NCBI GenBank assembly: GCA_019155205.2
Contig: JAHNZQ020000010.1
Location: 203,437-267,436, forward strand
Reading direction: 5' to 3'
DNA length: 64,000 bases
From: Gracilaria vermiculophylla
Lineage: Eukaryota; Rhodophyta; Florideophyceae; Gracilariales; Gracilariaceae
The notes under the pieces are model-generated. The model was not told where the DNA came from, did not search any database, and was given only the letters and a program-made list of their open reading frames with translations. Below, piece after piece: positions 50,301-61,686 of the stretch. Both the position numbers and the translations under genes were made by a program. Each line of letters begins with the position of its first letter. Positions within the stretch are counted from its first letter, which is position 1.

Positions 50301-53300
50301 CTTCTTCTCCAGTAGTCAAAGACATATCTTCAAGAGGTACCTCATGAACCAATATACCCAACGTAACGCATATTTCCTTTAAACTTAGGAAACTCGTTGT
50401 AATCTCCAGCTGCTTTTTATCATTAGTAAAGTCTTCATTGTCATCCAGTCCTTCGTCCTCAGATACAAATTCTGGAAAGTTAGTGAGAGCATCAAAAGAA
50501 ACACCTTTCAGGGCAATGTGCGCACAATTGCACCCCAAATCAACAACTTTGCATACAAACGATGCTATAGTATGACGATTATCAGCAGTGACCATATCTT
50601 TCCATGCATAATCTTTCATTACTTCGCGCAAAATTCGGAACCTGCCATGAAAGAGGCCAGACTCACAAGCTTCAGAGAAATTAAAGTGCAAAGGATCTAA
50701 GATTTCCTCCAATGACGCCAAAATAGACTTGGCATATTGCAGACATGGTACGTCATGCTCTTCTTGAGATTTTAGAAGAAGGCCGTGGGGAAAACTGAAG
50801 TACTTCCTCTCTGTTACATCGGCGACTGCTGTTTTCGATGAGACCATGGGCATCAATAGCTTCTTGTGTATAAATCTGATTATCAATGCTCCGGAATCAA
50901 CATCTCGAAGCCTTGGAGATTCCAGCATTGGAATGGACGCAGATTGCATCTCCCCAGCTTCAGGCAAGGTTTGCAGACCAGGTACACTGTCTGGAAGGGA
51001 TAGCAGTACTCGTAATGCAGAGCGACGAGGTCTTTCCCATTCATCAAGCACACCTACAGATATACCAGCCAGTACAGCGCCGTAAGAACCTGAAGATATA
51101 AAACGCTGCAGTCCTAAGTTTTCCGACATCAAAACTAGCAACTCGAAGGCATTTATTCTCCTCCCAAACGCAGCGCCAGGATACACGCTTGCTAGCAAAA
51201 TCTTGAAACACTCCGTCTCAAAGCGAGTAAGTTGCTCAATAAGAGTTTCTCGCATATGCTCAAAGGATGCTGTACGAATCCCGCCATAATTTCTCTTACG
51301 TTCACGCGTCCACCATCCACCACAACCATCGGAGGCAGCTTTCCGGCATGCAGCAAAACGCTCGAAAAACCGTCGCATACTATGCCTGAATCGGGCATGA
51401 TGCGAAAGTGATGAGCAATGCTTCAAAGCGATTGGAAGATACATCAAGACCAAATCAAGCTCTACCTGGTCGATTGGTTCTGTGGGAGCCCGAGATGTGA
51501 CAATTAGCTCGAATGCTGTCGATTTCATTTCATCGTCGGCGCTTCTTATTGCATCGCGTAGCAAGTGTAAAACCTGTGAATCTGAGAAGGACCCAATGAA
51601 CACACCATGGCGCCTAGCCACAGACATTATAGTTACAACCGCTCCAACTTTACGATCATTTTCAACCGCTAGCTGGCCGAGGCGCTTCAACAACGATTTA
51701 GCGTAGAATTCAACATGCTTTTTGTCCAATCTTTGGAAGTAAACGGGGAGAATTTGTTCTGCAGTGATCTGTCGAAAGGCTGGTCGTGACGAGTCGGTTA
51801 AAGGTAAAAGGAGGGAGGAAAAAGTCAAGCTTGTGAAATCAGAAGATTTCTGGCATTCTTCCCGAAGAGCGTTCCAAAATGATCCAAGCCAATCTGCCGC
51901 AGCTTTTGTGAGACGGGAATCCCCACATGCGGCTTCAATTGCTTTTTCTTGGCATTTAGGAGCACTTTCCAGTAGGCGCAAAGCTCCTACCCGCGGTATC
52001 AAAACACTCAAGGGGGCGTATATCCCGCGATAATTCCAGTTTCCCTTCACAAGAGCGAAAGCCATGTCCTCCCAGAATGTCGTTGATTCAGGGTCGTTTC
52101 CATCCACCGCAATTAGAGCTGCAATGGCCTCTTTCATCTGTAGAGTCGTGCCTGGAAATGTTTCGTTCCATCGTCCCTTGATCACTTCAACTACGGCGCT
52201 TCGGCATCGCGAACCAAGTTTTAGTGGACGCCGCCGACGAATGCACTTGACCAGAGCATCCATGGCTAAGAATCGAAGATGGGCATCTCCATTGTCATTA
52301 ACCATTTGAATCAAACGCTCAAACACCGTAAAATTGTCTTTGGTCGCCCAAATGTGGTCATCTGGAGGAAACAGTAATGAATTATGGGCTACTTTTGCAG
52401 CTGGCGCTTCCATGATAGCTCGAAGTAAAGATAACCTCGGGAAATGAGGAAACTGGGATAATTCCGCGAAGAGTTGTCTCTTCAAAAGTTGTGATGCCTT
52501 CTCAGCTTCAGAGTCAGCATTTTCGATTATTAGCAAGCTAGTAACATAGGCAATCGAACAAGCCAGGGCGCAGTTGCGAGGAATAGTTGACAACAGTAAA
52601 AGCTCTTTGCAGCTTGAAACGAAATTCTTCACAGTTGCAAGTATTTGTATGGAGAGTCCGCCAGACAAGTCTTCAGTTAGAAAACTTGACTTTCGCAAGC
52701 CATTTAGTAAATCTTGAGCGCCTTTGAGAGCAAAGTCGCAAGCGTTTTCTAGAAGCCTTCTGTTATCTTTGACAGATTGTACTTGTGCTTGACGGTGAGT
52801 AAATGAAACAGAGTGATCTGTGTTTGAGAACATATTCATGGTTTGCATTTCATCCGTCAAGGTGGTTTGCACGTAAATCTGCACAACTGCTTGAATTCTG
52901 CGGAGAGCACCACCTATGCGTTTTTCATGATCAAAAACCCAACATCTACTTTTCGGATCTGCGACAGTTACAGATATGAGACACATTTCCGTCACAAATT
53001 CAGAGAACGAAATGTTGGAATAGGATGAAGTTGAAGAAGAAGAAGCTTCCAAGCGACCAAACAAATCTGAGAAGGCGGTGTGAGCTTCATCCATTTGAAC
53101 GGGAGATTTTAAAACGGCACGAAGCGCAGTTGAGACCAGACCAGCTGTTGCACCTGGTGAATCAAACAACACGCCAGTTATGACGGAATCCGCTATGCGA
53201 CAGATGAATAATTCATTTGACTGAGAGTCCTTTCCTGCGATACACGCACATATCGACTGACCGCTGCTGTTGTTTTGTGTATGTGCATCGCGCAATTGAA

Positions 53301-53496
53301 TTCCAAGCAACTTTAGAGCGGCAACCTGAGTTTTTTGTGTGGTGGAATCACGAATAGACGCCAGAGTGGATGCCACGCTAGTGTTCGGTATCTGCACAAG
53401 CTTGTCAAGGACCCATGCCGCTCGCTTTGGAAACGAAACTGGCTTTGTATCTGAGGGCGACGAGCTTCTATGACTCGCAAGATCAGCCCGGCCCAT
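47365..53496 (-). CDS. THADA: THADA/Trm732-like HEAT-repeat protein (DUF2428)
   Basis: A 2043-residue single-exon gene; ATG 53496-53494 (the frame runs five codons further, without ATG). Mostly alpha-helical HEAT-like repeats. DUF2428 lies around residues ~890-1200: DYAWKDMVTADNRHTIASFV, VKRIGDLFLNVFTNTRHWGA with IDGAAEGFQLLCERLL, and LKGNMYVLRRSAGLPVLVNA, where RRSAGLP is the family hallmark. Later repeats include WLIRNSALMLLTALIRRGIG, also conserved. Trm732 partners Trm7 for 2'-O-methylation of tRNA position 32; human THADA has further links. Cytosolic role inferred. Convergent with the Ycf49-like gene. Confidence 0.88.
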   Translation of the reverse strand: MGRADLASHRSSSPSDTKPVSFPKRAAWVLDKLVQIPNTSVASTLASIRDSTTQKTQVAALKLLGIQLRDAHTQNNSSGQSICACIAGKDSQSNELFICRIADSVITGVLFDSPGATAGLVSTALRAVLKSPVQMDEAHTAFSDLFGRLEASSSSTSSYSNISFSEFVTEMCLISVTVADPKSRCWVFDHEKRIGGALRRIQAVVQIYVQTTLTDEMQTMNMFSNTDHSVSFTHRQAQVQSVKDNRRLLENACDFALKGAQDLLNGLRKSSFLTEDLSGGLSIQILATVKNFVSSCKELLLLSTIPRNCALACSIAYVTSLLIIENADSEAEKASQLLKRQLFAELSQFPHFPRLSLLRAIMEAPAAKVAHNSLLFPPDDHIWATKDNFTVFERLIQMVNDNGDAHLRFLAMDALVKCIRRRRPLKLGSRCRSAVVEVIKGRWNETFPGTTLQMKEAIAALIAVDGNDPESTTFWEDMAFALVKGNWNYRGIYAPLSVLIPRVGALRLLESAPKCQEKAIEAACGDSRLTKAAADWLGSFWNALREECQKSSDFTSLTFSSLLLPLTDSSRPAFRQITAEQILPVYFQRLDKKHVEFYAKSLLKRLGQLAVENDRKVGAVVTIMSVARRHGVFIGSFSDSQVLHLLRDAIRSADDEMKSTAFELIVTSRAPTEPIDQVELDLVLMYLPIALKHCSSLSHHARFRHSMRRFFERFAACRKAASDGCGGWWTRERKRNYGGIRTASFEHMRETLIEQLTRFETECFKILLASVYPGAAFGRRINAFELLVLMSENLGLQRFISSGSYGAVLAGISVGVLDEWERPRRSALRVLLSLPDSVPGLQTLPEAGEMQSASIPMLESPRLRDVDSGALIIRFIHKKLLMPMVSSKTAVADVTERKYFSFPHGLLLKSQEEHDVPCLQYAKSILASLEEILDPLHFNFSEACESGLFHGRFRILREVMKDYAWKDMVTADNRHTIASFVCKVVDLGCNCAHIALKGVSFDALTNFPEFVSEDEGLDDNEDFTNDKKQLEITTSFLSLKEICVTLGILVHEVPLEDMSLTTGEEGILSLKDVKRIGDLFLNVFTNTRHWGAIDGAAEGFQLLCERLLQMSSFTLRSLPKVWSLKMVNEGLKGNMYVLRRSAGLPVLVNAVVSSEANSESRSLHAPLLDGIATLVLKHLEHSHKFVDADMLASTRSKEEEGVSHALNILRSLFLNAKVGKRILKYFEKAMRCSVEAFCSASWLIRNSALMLLTALIRRGIGVGVKDDATLPPSSFSTTAETSSTTPRTRRFQGVTPVQFFSRYPDLHSFLKTQLELSVPQTEKDENMDYSSLFPSLHLLSSLSPGAPEDPATMVSMKPFREVLRRCAHSRSDFIRQEAASASVLLIEDQYSATEFLVELIVSGISKDPLCDGVLIEGDNDQEEGDIMSERNETNGYLIRQNHLHGDLATITEVLKWTSQAPCPEHVKDVVRIFAKHIPERMWVATSRNPCMYTRAALIRVLSVVYRMACDLREDPKALELCSSCNCIISLCNDLNDQLRIELLDLEPEQMFIGLPTLQEAFSELSRVRFLHVSQNAEEYPHMSSLQMALSEIEANDPEMKTIALNNLRFVLSKYDVGAFKKGIETISKEAAELLDRIWTHSRCIFKTTEDEELLLSALRLQETLFDFRMQLECSDCLLNQVWTEEELTRIVEYSRYHACMDVREQAIVLLGKAVALYPSWIRLKSAWMDGLELASTSVFSSSRLAICMSLSASCTELSQTHEGLPGDYIARIYLLWTNLLQDDDADVVNHALKAVQTHLWARQDATKNVLPTLTEMFDRLARLYWQSSALFHFAQLMLGSTSETQGSNLLFRFLGTLTGQKVESRTSENRDPGGLKAENTQNTRLFELEEDSSTGEKVLGMQLIARCYSTILLRGKSMQGMQEKAESLIEELSCDLLANLQYASQSIRPGLFGSQSFSTIGFETCYAAILRAYLGIQCVQLFSKQSDSMALREMIMRLRSDTLQWNRSLHPILAMAVNGVCALVDGTRGAWQSEATSQILFLL

Positions 53497-56400
53497 CGTC
53501 AGGAAGCGCACTGTGCGAGTCGTTTGTCTCGGAGAGATTACCAGTTAGAAAGAATGCAACCGAAAGAATAGATCCTCCCCGGTTGGCAGCGGATCTTCCC
53601 ATCCATACCAAAATGAAATGCCAAAGCCAGGGGATAGCAATTTAGCAGCATACTGTGCCGGTAGCCCCATTTAACGATATACGATGGTATTTTTGGGAAA
53701 TACGTCCCACGGCGCATATTAAAAGGGCCATCCACAAACGGTTCGCACTATTGGGAATCTTCTCACGCACTTTGTATCTTCTTCTTCTTTATTAGAGACG
53801 TTAGTCTTTTCTTCCAGGTTGAAGAAAAATTCAAAACGAAGCCTTCTCTCGGCAGAAAGCCCAAGAACGTTTTTGAGTTGTTTTTCATCAAACTGCGACA
53901 GGGTTTGATGAAGAGCCCGATAACTTCACAATTTCTTTTACGAACTATAAAGCTCGAACGCTAAGTTCTCGGAGTGAACCTTTAAATACCCGCAACTCGC
54001 TCTACAAAACCTTAATACGTACTCATCAATGATATTGCTCTATGAAGAAGGATACTCCCAGACAATCTGCTAATTCCATGAATTCTTCTGTCCCTAACTC
54101 CCGCTCAGTATTGGGGACACACAGCTTTAGCTCTTCTAATCATACCTCGCAGAATTAAAGGGTTGTCTTGCAGAATCGTCGCATTAACATATTATTATCT
54201 TTGACTCTCAGGTATACTATTTCGTCAGTTCCAGGCTATCTTTGTTCTCTTGCTACCAACTTAAACGACTACACTCGACATGTTTCTCAGGTGATCTTGG
54301 GAACTCGTTTTGAGGTGCCCTAGAAATTTCTTTAGGACCAATTATCACAAGGATAGCGGCTTTAAAAAATGTTTTTTTTATTTTTGTATATATATCGCTA
54401 ATTATGCTCTGTATTGCTGTTGAAGAAAGAATGATCTCCGTGAAAAACCGCCAAATTTCTGTTTATTTCAATCATCGATTGTTGTTTGGCTAAATACTAA
54501 TCATTGTGCACTGTGTCGTTCGTAAGTAACCGAACACAAATATGCAATCAGCACTAATGGCTTCATTGTTGTGACGCGTAAATGATGGAGATGAAGGACA
54601 GTTTCCGCAAATGATTTGCTGAAAAATCTCTGGAAACACATTCTTTGACAATATACTCACAGAGAAACAAGCAAGCAAAATACATCTTCACGTTGAGTGG
54701 TTGACAAAAAAATTAAAAATATTGATCGCTAAGGTGTCCTTCATATCGAGTAGCTTTTTTGTCAAAAATCATTGGTTTTATCTATCATGTTTTTTCTCTC
54801 TAAAAGCGTAAATGAAGTGTCGGTTTTTCATTGATATAATAAAAGCATTGTTGATAGTGCTGTGCAATGCGACATTTTACTCTGCAATTTTGAAGAAATT
54901 GTAATGCAGAATCTCCATATCTTTCTCTTACCAAAGCTGCTCTTGTTCTCGTGGTCCGCGGTTTCCTATTATTAAAGCATGTGATGGCTTCTAATGAAAA
55001 CTATAGTAAGAAAGCCCAAGAACTTGGTGTTCACGTTCGTTTGTGTCGCATGCTTTACATATTATCAGCCTTGATACCGCTGAGCATTTACTTGCGTGCC
55101 GCATTTGTCAGTGAGCTCTTTCGTAAATAAACTTAGTAACATTTCGAACGTTACCACTTTTCTTTTTTACCGAACATTTTTCTTCTCAACATAAGGCATC
55201 ACTAAACGTGAGCAACGCATAATTCTAGATCAAGGTACTTCAGCTCCTCGTCAGCTTTCTTGTCTATTAGGAGTATTAGGCGCTTTTAAATTAGAAGTTT
55301 TCTCATGGAGAAAACTTTAGTGCTGATTCGTACAATCGCTTTAAAGATGTAACGAGAGTAGCTTCTAATTTTTGCATGGAAGAACAAGCAAAGAAGAAAA
55401 ACTGTCCATTTGTTCATCCTGAGCAAGCCATGGATGATTCGTTACGCTATTGGTATAGTTTTTATTCTCTGACTGTTATACGAGCACCGAAGGCTGAGAG
55501 AATTGCATCGTAATATCCTAGCGTTCATTTCAGTTAAGAATACCAGTGTAAATGCATCTTGCAAGAAGTTTTGATCCTAACTTGCCTCATGAGAAACTTC
55601 GATTTGATGTATAAATATCTATGATGAATGAACGCCTTCGTTGATAAAATAAGTGTAGCACGAGACATTGCTTTTCAGATCGGACGAAAAGGACGGCAGC
55701 AGATAGTATCGGACGGTGTTGAAGTAAAGTAATTCAAAAGCGTTCCAAATGTCCCCTGAATAACACGATCGCCGAGTATAAAATTGGCCTTACTATAGGC
55801 CAGTTTTACTCTGGAGGAAGGAGTCAGAGCCATAGTGCTCATCATCTGTGATTTGCTCTTCTTGAGAAGTAATGCGTACCGCTCAACAATGAGCATAAAT
55901 CATTTGCCTTTGCAATCGTTTTCAAAAGCCTTTTGAAATGTTATCCGTACCCGCAGCTGAGAAATCAATCTAAATCAGTCGAAACAAGTGTTATTGCCAG
56001 TGCCCATCAGCTAGATATTTAGCAAAAATAAATCGCTTAATTAGAACATATTTGAGTTCAGCTATCTCCGAATCTCAGGTATTCAATAACTTTTCTCTAT
56101 GCTGAACTTATTTAATAACATTTTAAAGCAGAGTATAGGTTTCTGCTCATTGATGCACAGTATTTTCTGTTTTGAAAAGATGTTTGCATGAAAACGAGTA
56201 CATTGCCTAAAAAGGACCTAAAATAGATTTTTTGTCAACGGAAATGAAGTTTAAAATTATTACAGCTTCCATTTGTTCAATGAAAAAAATACCCCGAGGC
56301 AAATCAAATCGTTTGTAGTCATAATTTTATGAATCTCATACTTTATACATCATGATATGCGCCTGCAAGCGTTTGAAACTTTTTATAAGTTCTAAACAGG

Positions 56401-58051
56401 AGTTTAAAAAGATGACAGAAGAAACTAATTTGACGGCGCCCCATGCAATTATCCTATCAGGGTACACTGCCAAAAAGTCTGGTAAGTATTATCGTAATGG
56501 CTGTGCTACTGAACGTAATCGCTGTGACCTTTTTAGTGAAAACGATAACTTGATAATTATTTCACGAACAACAGATTAAAAATTTTCCTCTACAGTCTCA
56601 CTGTACAAATCAATGTCTTTGTTTTCGAGAACATCAAAAATGCCATAATTCTACCATATGATGAACATCCATAAAATAGCAAAGCATGTCTATTCTTCGA
56701 TTTGTTGAGTTACTGCTTGGGCCAGAAGAGCATTTTTATTGGTTTGATCCATTTTTGTGAATGAGAAGGAAGCTTGCCAAAGGAACCAATGAGAAACCGA
56801 TTTCGAGTTCATTCCGTCTCTTACAATGAGTAGTCGTTTTTTAAAGGTAAGATGGTGAATCATCAAAAACGGCCGTATAAAATCGCAAGCGACCATTTTT
56901 GATGACCGATTAGCCTAAGAATGAAAAAGTGTAGGCGGACAAAATACTGTGAATCACAGTTTTGGATATCACATGTCGTTGTACGGCTCAGTGCCGAAAA
57001 ACAGAAAATAAACGTAGAATATCCTCTTTGTTTCTTGTACAAGCTCATCTTCCAGTCATGATAATTAGTCTGAAGTGGTATTAGGGAGTTTTCTCCTCGT
57101 TTGGAAAGGATAAAATTCCCAATATTGACATTCTATCATGCACATTCATGAAAAACAATGTTATCCGCAAATATCTCGAGACAACATCTACGCAGTTGCC
57201 ATATGACACATAGAACACCAGTCTCTTTGAACTTTTCATAAAGAAATGTAAAACTTTCTTTACTGAGGTCGAAAATGAACCAAAAAGACATTCTTAAGCC
57301 GAACATTAGCATGCTGAACCACGGTAGCTATTGATCGGGCCTTCATGTTTTGGGATTGAACATGCAGCTGTCAGCATTTCTGGATTAGATAGACCTGTGC
57401 AAATCTAGACATTTTTCTCTATACAAAGACGTCTCAACATCGTCTTGTGAAGCTTCTTAGCCGAGGATCAAGACAACTCAAGGTTTCAGGATTACCGCTC
57501 CCAATGTTTTGCATCCCACGCAAATGTCAGACGACCCAGCTTCGTGAGAGAATGCAAGGCGTCCATGCAGATAAGTACTGTACGACGGGTTCAGCCGTGA
57601 GAGTCAAGCCAATGGAATGCCACCATTTCAAATTCAAAACATTGATTCAAAAAAAACTGCAGTCAAAGTTTCGAGGTGTATCACCAAATGCACACTATCG
57701 GAGTTCGGTGCTACGCCTCTTTACCGTTCACAAACTCTTCTCCGTAATTTTGTAATGTATCCGTTCAGAACACATGCACCCTGCTGAACGAAATCTGCCA
57801 ACGAGAGAGCTTCACGACTGTTCGAAGTGAAAAACATTCTCGGCACAGCGGGCTTGTCCACCGGCTACCTGTCCTGTCACACTCCGGTTGAACCATCCCC
57901 AGCTCTGACAGCGCCGAAGGCTGACCGACTACCTACCGCTCTGGTATTCACTTCGTTGCTTCCTCCCCAAGAGCACCTTCTTCTTATTCATACACTTCGT
58001 GCTCCTTACCCTTTCATCACAAATCGAGATTTGGAATCGACGAAAAGTGGG
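53497..58051. other. 4.5-kb AT-rich gene-free region
   Basis: No gene, transposon end or RNA gene recognised. Short chance frames only (for example 56352-56579). The frame of the kinesin gene is open back to 57827 without an ATG, so an upstream coding exon for the kinesin is possible but not shown. Confidence 0.45.
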
Positions 58052-60634
58052 ATGGAGTCTAAATCACGCGTTCCCCTCAAGGAAATCCCGTCTGGGGTGA
58101 AGGATAATTACCCAATTTCACAGGCGCAGCGATTGAAAATTTCACAATCCAAGAACATGATTAAGAAGCCGCAGCCGAAATTAACGAACTCGACTTCGAT
58201 TCCTATTCCGCCATCAAAACGACACCAATCTACTGGTCGCACGCGAGCTACCGTCGCCACGGCTGAGCCAGTCAACAAGCGGCTGTCCGCCACCGCCAAA
58301 CGAAGCTTTCCCCAAAAGGCACGACAAGCCACTCGAGCAGTCCCCAGACCTGGAGTTGAAGCGTCACGGAGAGAAACTTTGTCGTTCAACAGGACCCATG
58401 CATCCCGCACTCATTCGAGAGGGCTTAGTGCCGCCCGAACGGAAAGCACTGCTTCGACCGATGGAGCGGTTATCACCCAGTTTACTTCTATTCTGGAAAG
58501 AGTGGATCAATCCGTGCAATCGCTCAAGGAAAGCAAGGACTCTGTTGGAGGGGAGACGAATGTTAAACTTCTCCAAACTATCTCGCAATTAGAGTCCGTC
58601 AGACCTGAGTATGAACGAAAACTATTAGAGCTTGCGGAGGAGAAGATGGAATACAAGAGTCAGCTTTTGGTTGCTCAGACACAGTTCAAGGACATGCAAA
58701 CTGAACTCGATGCCGAGCAGAAACGAGTAAAATCTTTGGAAGAGGAGCTCCAAACTCTTGCTCAAGAACTGCAAAACGCAGATAATGCACGGACACAGTC
58801 AGATGAAGCAAATGAAGAAGCTGAACATCTTCGAAAGAAACTTGACGAACTTCAGAAGTCTTTTAACCAGCTGCAAACGGAAAAAAGCGAGGTCGAAGAG
58901 GAAGCAAAGGAAAGACAAAAGACGCTCGAGTCTGATCTTGACTTGACGACCTCCAAGCTCAAAGACGCAATGCGGCGCGTTGAGGTAGCTGAAGGAGAGC
59001 AATCTACGGCTGAAGCCGCTCTACGAAGAGCAAAGAGGGAAAACAGCGAACTCGAATCCGAGAGACTTCACATAGAAGATTCTCTCAAAAAGCGTATCAA
59101 GTCGTTGCAGGGCCAAGTCGAGGAGCTGGAAGCAAGTCGCATCGAACTAGAGCGTCTGAATGTTGCAAGCCAGGCTGAGAGAAATGAACTGTGTGCATCT
59201 TTCGAAACATACAAGAAAGAGCTGAGACCCCAGCTCTACGATCTCGAGCAGCAACGAGATAGCTTGAGAAAGACGAACGCAAATCTAGAAGCAGATTTGA
59301 GCGCTCGAACAAACGAGCTCAATAACTTCAAAGAGTCTGTGGCTCTTCAAGAGAGAAAGATTTCCACCATCAATTCGGAGAGAATGGCACTCGATCTGAA
59401 ACTGGACGCACTGCATAATGACTTAACAAGTTCAAGAGCAGAGGCGGAACGGCTGCGTCTTGATGGTGAAGAGAGCAAGAAACAAATTGACCAACTGGAG
59501 CGACAAGCTCGAGAAGACGCGGCAGAGCGCAGACGTCTGCACAACACAATCCAGGAGCTGAAAGGCAACATTCGTGTATTCTGTCGAGTTCGACCATCGC
59601 TTGTCAAAGATACCCATCCATCGACGGACGAAATTTTTGTTTACAACGAGAAAGGCCAGGGCGTAGTGGCTAAGCCTCCTCCAAAAGAGACTTCAGTGAG
59701 ACCCGGTGCTGTTCAAACCTATCCGTTCAAATTCGATCGCGTATTCGATCCGACATCCACCCAAGACACTGTATTTGAAGAGATTTCCCAACTAGTTCAA
59801 AGCGCCATTGATGGATACCGGGTATGTATTTTTGCTTATGGTCAAACCGGCTCTGGCAAGACTTACACCATGCTAGGAGAAAGTAATGGTGGGGATTCGA
59901 ATCTTGGGATGATCCCGCGATCAATCCAACAAGTTTTTGAAACCGCCAGAAGCATGGAGAAGGATGGATGGACCTTTGATCTCAAAGCCTCATTTATGGA
60001 AATCTACAATGAGTCAATCAGGGATTTGCTAGTTGACTCTTCTTCGAGTGGGAGCGGGAAAACGAGAGAGCATCGAATCGTGTACAGTGCTGATAAGAAG
60101 AGCTGCTCAGTTTCTGATGTTACTGTCGAAAGTGTGAAAGACGAAGCTCACATTCAGAAGCTCATCGCGCAGTCGATGAAAAACCGTGCCACCGCTGCCA
60201 CTCGATCCAACGAAAGGAGTTCCCGATCACATTCAGTTTTTCGATTGTATGTGCACGGCAAGAATGCTGGGACTCGCGAGTGTCGGGATGGTCTTTTGAA
60301 TCTCATCGATCTTGCAGGATCCGAAAGACTCGAGAAGAGCAAGGCTGAGGGCGAAAGGTTACGGGAGACACGACATATTAACAAAAGTCTGTCCGCGCTC
60401 GGGGATGTGATCTCTGCCTTATCGAAGAATGCTGACCATATTCCCTACCGCAATTCGAAGCTCACGCACCTACTTCAGGATTCCTTGGGAGGTGATTCCA
60501 AAGCGCTGATGTTTGTGAACCTGTCACACGCCCCCGAGAGCTTCAACGAATCTTTGTGTTCACTACGGTTTGCAGCGAAGGTGAACAATTGCCACGTCGG
60601 TACAGCGAAGAGATCTGCTAAAATCGATGCGTAG
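58052..60634 (+). CDS. Kinesin-14 (C-terminal motor, KIFC1/Ncd type)
   Basis: 860 residues from ATG 58052, TAG at 60632-60634. Basic tail 1-145 (MESKSRVPLKEIPSG ... KNMIKKPQPK) would bind microtubules and carries probable nuclear-import sequences; coiled coil ~150-495; the kinesin-14 neck RRRLHNTIQELKGNIRVFCR at ~492-511 leads into the motor. Motor motifs: AYGQTGSGKTYTM (P-loop, ~594), NERSSRSHSVF (switch I), LLNLIDLAGSERLEKSK (switch II), HIPYRNSKLTHLLQDSLGG, and NVSxAPE-type end FVNLSHAPESFNESLCSLRF. A minus-end-directed spindle motor. No intron in the coding region. Earlier non-ATG codons (57827 on) encode no obvious domain. Confidence 0.94.
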   Translation: MESKSRVPLKEIPSGVKDNYPISQAQRLKISQSKNMIKKPQPKLTNSTSIPIPPSKRHQSTGRTRATVATAEPVNKRLSATAKRSFPQKARQATRAVPRPGVEASRRETLSFNRTHASRTHSRGLSAARTESTASTDGAVITQFTSILERVDQSVQSLKESKDSVGGETNVKLLQTISQLESVRPEYERKLLELAEEKMEYKSQLLVAQTQFKDMQTELDAEQKRVKSLEEELQTLAQELQNADNARTQSDEANEEAEHLRKKLDELQKSFNQLQTEKSEVEEEAKERQKTLESDLDLTTSKLKDAMRRVEVAEGEQSTAEAALRRAKRENSELESERLHIEDSLKKRIKSLQGQVEELEASRIELERLNVASQAERNELCASFETYKKELRPQLYDLEQQRDSLRKTNANLEADLSARTNELNNFKESVALQERKISTINSERMALDLKLDALHNDLTSSRAEAERLRLDGEESKKQIDQLERQAREDAAERRRLHNTIQELKGNIRVFCRVRPSLVKDTHPSTDEIFVYNEKGQGVVAKPPPKETSVRPGAVQTYPFKFDRVFDPTSTQDTVFEEISQLVQSAIDGYRVCIFAYGQTGSGKTYTMLGESNGGDSNLGMIPRSIQQVFETARSMEKDGWTFDLKASFMEIYNESIRDLLVDSSSSGSGKTREHRIVYSADKKSCSVSDVTVESVKDEAHIQKLIAQSMKNRATAATRSNERSSRSHSVFRLYVHGKNAGTRECRDGLLNLIDLAGSERLEKSKAEGERLRETRHINKSLSALGDVISALSKNADHIPYRNSKLTHLLQDSLGGDSKALMFVNLSHAPESFNESLCSLRFAAKVNNCHVGTAKRSAKIDA

Positions 60635-61686
60635 AAATCTAGTTCTGTCTTCGACATCTTGTGGTGCAAAGACTTTCTTAATCCTTAGCATCAGGGCTGC
60701 GCGGATACATATCCTGTGGTTCAGTTCTCGGAATCCAGTTTTTGAGTGAACGAGATGAATGGTGAACGAAAGGGAGACCTGGTGTCGTACTAATATGTTT
60801 TGCACGGGCGTACGGGGGGTAGGGGGGGCGTTTAAATTTTGATGGACTGGGATCCAAACGTGTTTAACGGTGTGCTTTTCTACCTCGAAGGCATGTAAAC
60901 CCTTTGTAATTCTTCAAAACGGGGGACCTAACGCACCCGAGAACAAGGCGAGTCCCGCCCCAAGAATGTCCGCTTTTCTCGAAAAGAAACGCAAAACCGT
61001 ACCGGTCACTATCTGGCGGACCGACAGTCGAACCCACTGCGCGTGAACCATATCCTGTACAGAGCCGAAGCGCGTCATAAGGTGCAGACAGTACATGGCA
61101 TAATATTCCGAATCGTCGCTGTGTATGAGACCGTCCGTCCGTATAAACCAACTAGTAGGAACACAATCTCGCGATCAACTCGAATGCGGGGTCGAAATTG
61201 TCGAGAGAACCGAGAGCGTATCCCATAGATTGCAACAACACACTCCACACGTTAACGTTGATGTGCCATGGCGTTCATGGCATGTTAACGTTGTTGTGCC
61301 ATGGCGTTCATGGCATGTTGACCGTTCATTTAATATTGTCAATTTCTCCCACCGTTCTGACCACAACACACTACGCTGTAACGGATTGCAAACGGATGGC
61401 GCTCCAGGCAAGTTGGCACGTACTCTACGTACTACTGTTCAACAGCTTGCTGGCCTCAATCGATCGATCGAATCCCTTATGCAAGGTTAGGATTTTATTA
61501 GATGAACACAGCTACGATCGAGCGCGCACAGTAAAAAAAATTAGACAAGGACGGTATGACGCGTCCAACCAGCAAAAACGTAGACGGCAATGATGAAGAA
61601 CAATAAGAACCAGACGTCCTATTAGTAATGACGCGCTAGAGTGGTGTACATGCCCAACGACGGCCGGCGAAATGTGAATCACACAG
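60635..61686. other. Intergenic region with short tandem repeat
   Basis: 1.05 kb between converging genes; no gene seen besides the 33-bp repeat. Confidence 0.45.
61251..61316. repeat. Two tandem 33-bp repeats
   Basis: GTTAACGTTGATGTGCCATG plus 13 more bases, present twice in a row (61251-61283, 61284-61316) with one A/T difference. Each unit has the palindromes GTTAAC and CCATGG. A third partial copy (GTTGACCGTTC) follows. In one plus frame it encodes an 11-residue repeat, probably by chance as 33 is a multiple of three. Confidence 0.9.

Noticed and set aside
57827..58051. Extended N-terminus of the kinesin
   Set aside because: The extra frame has no ATG and no conserved sequence; ATG 58052 starts the basic tail typical of the family.
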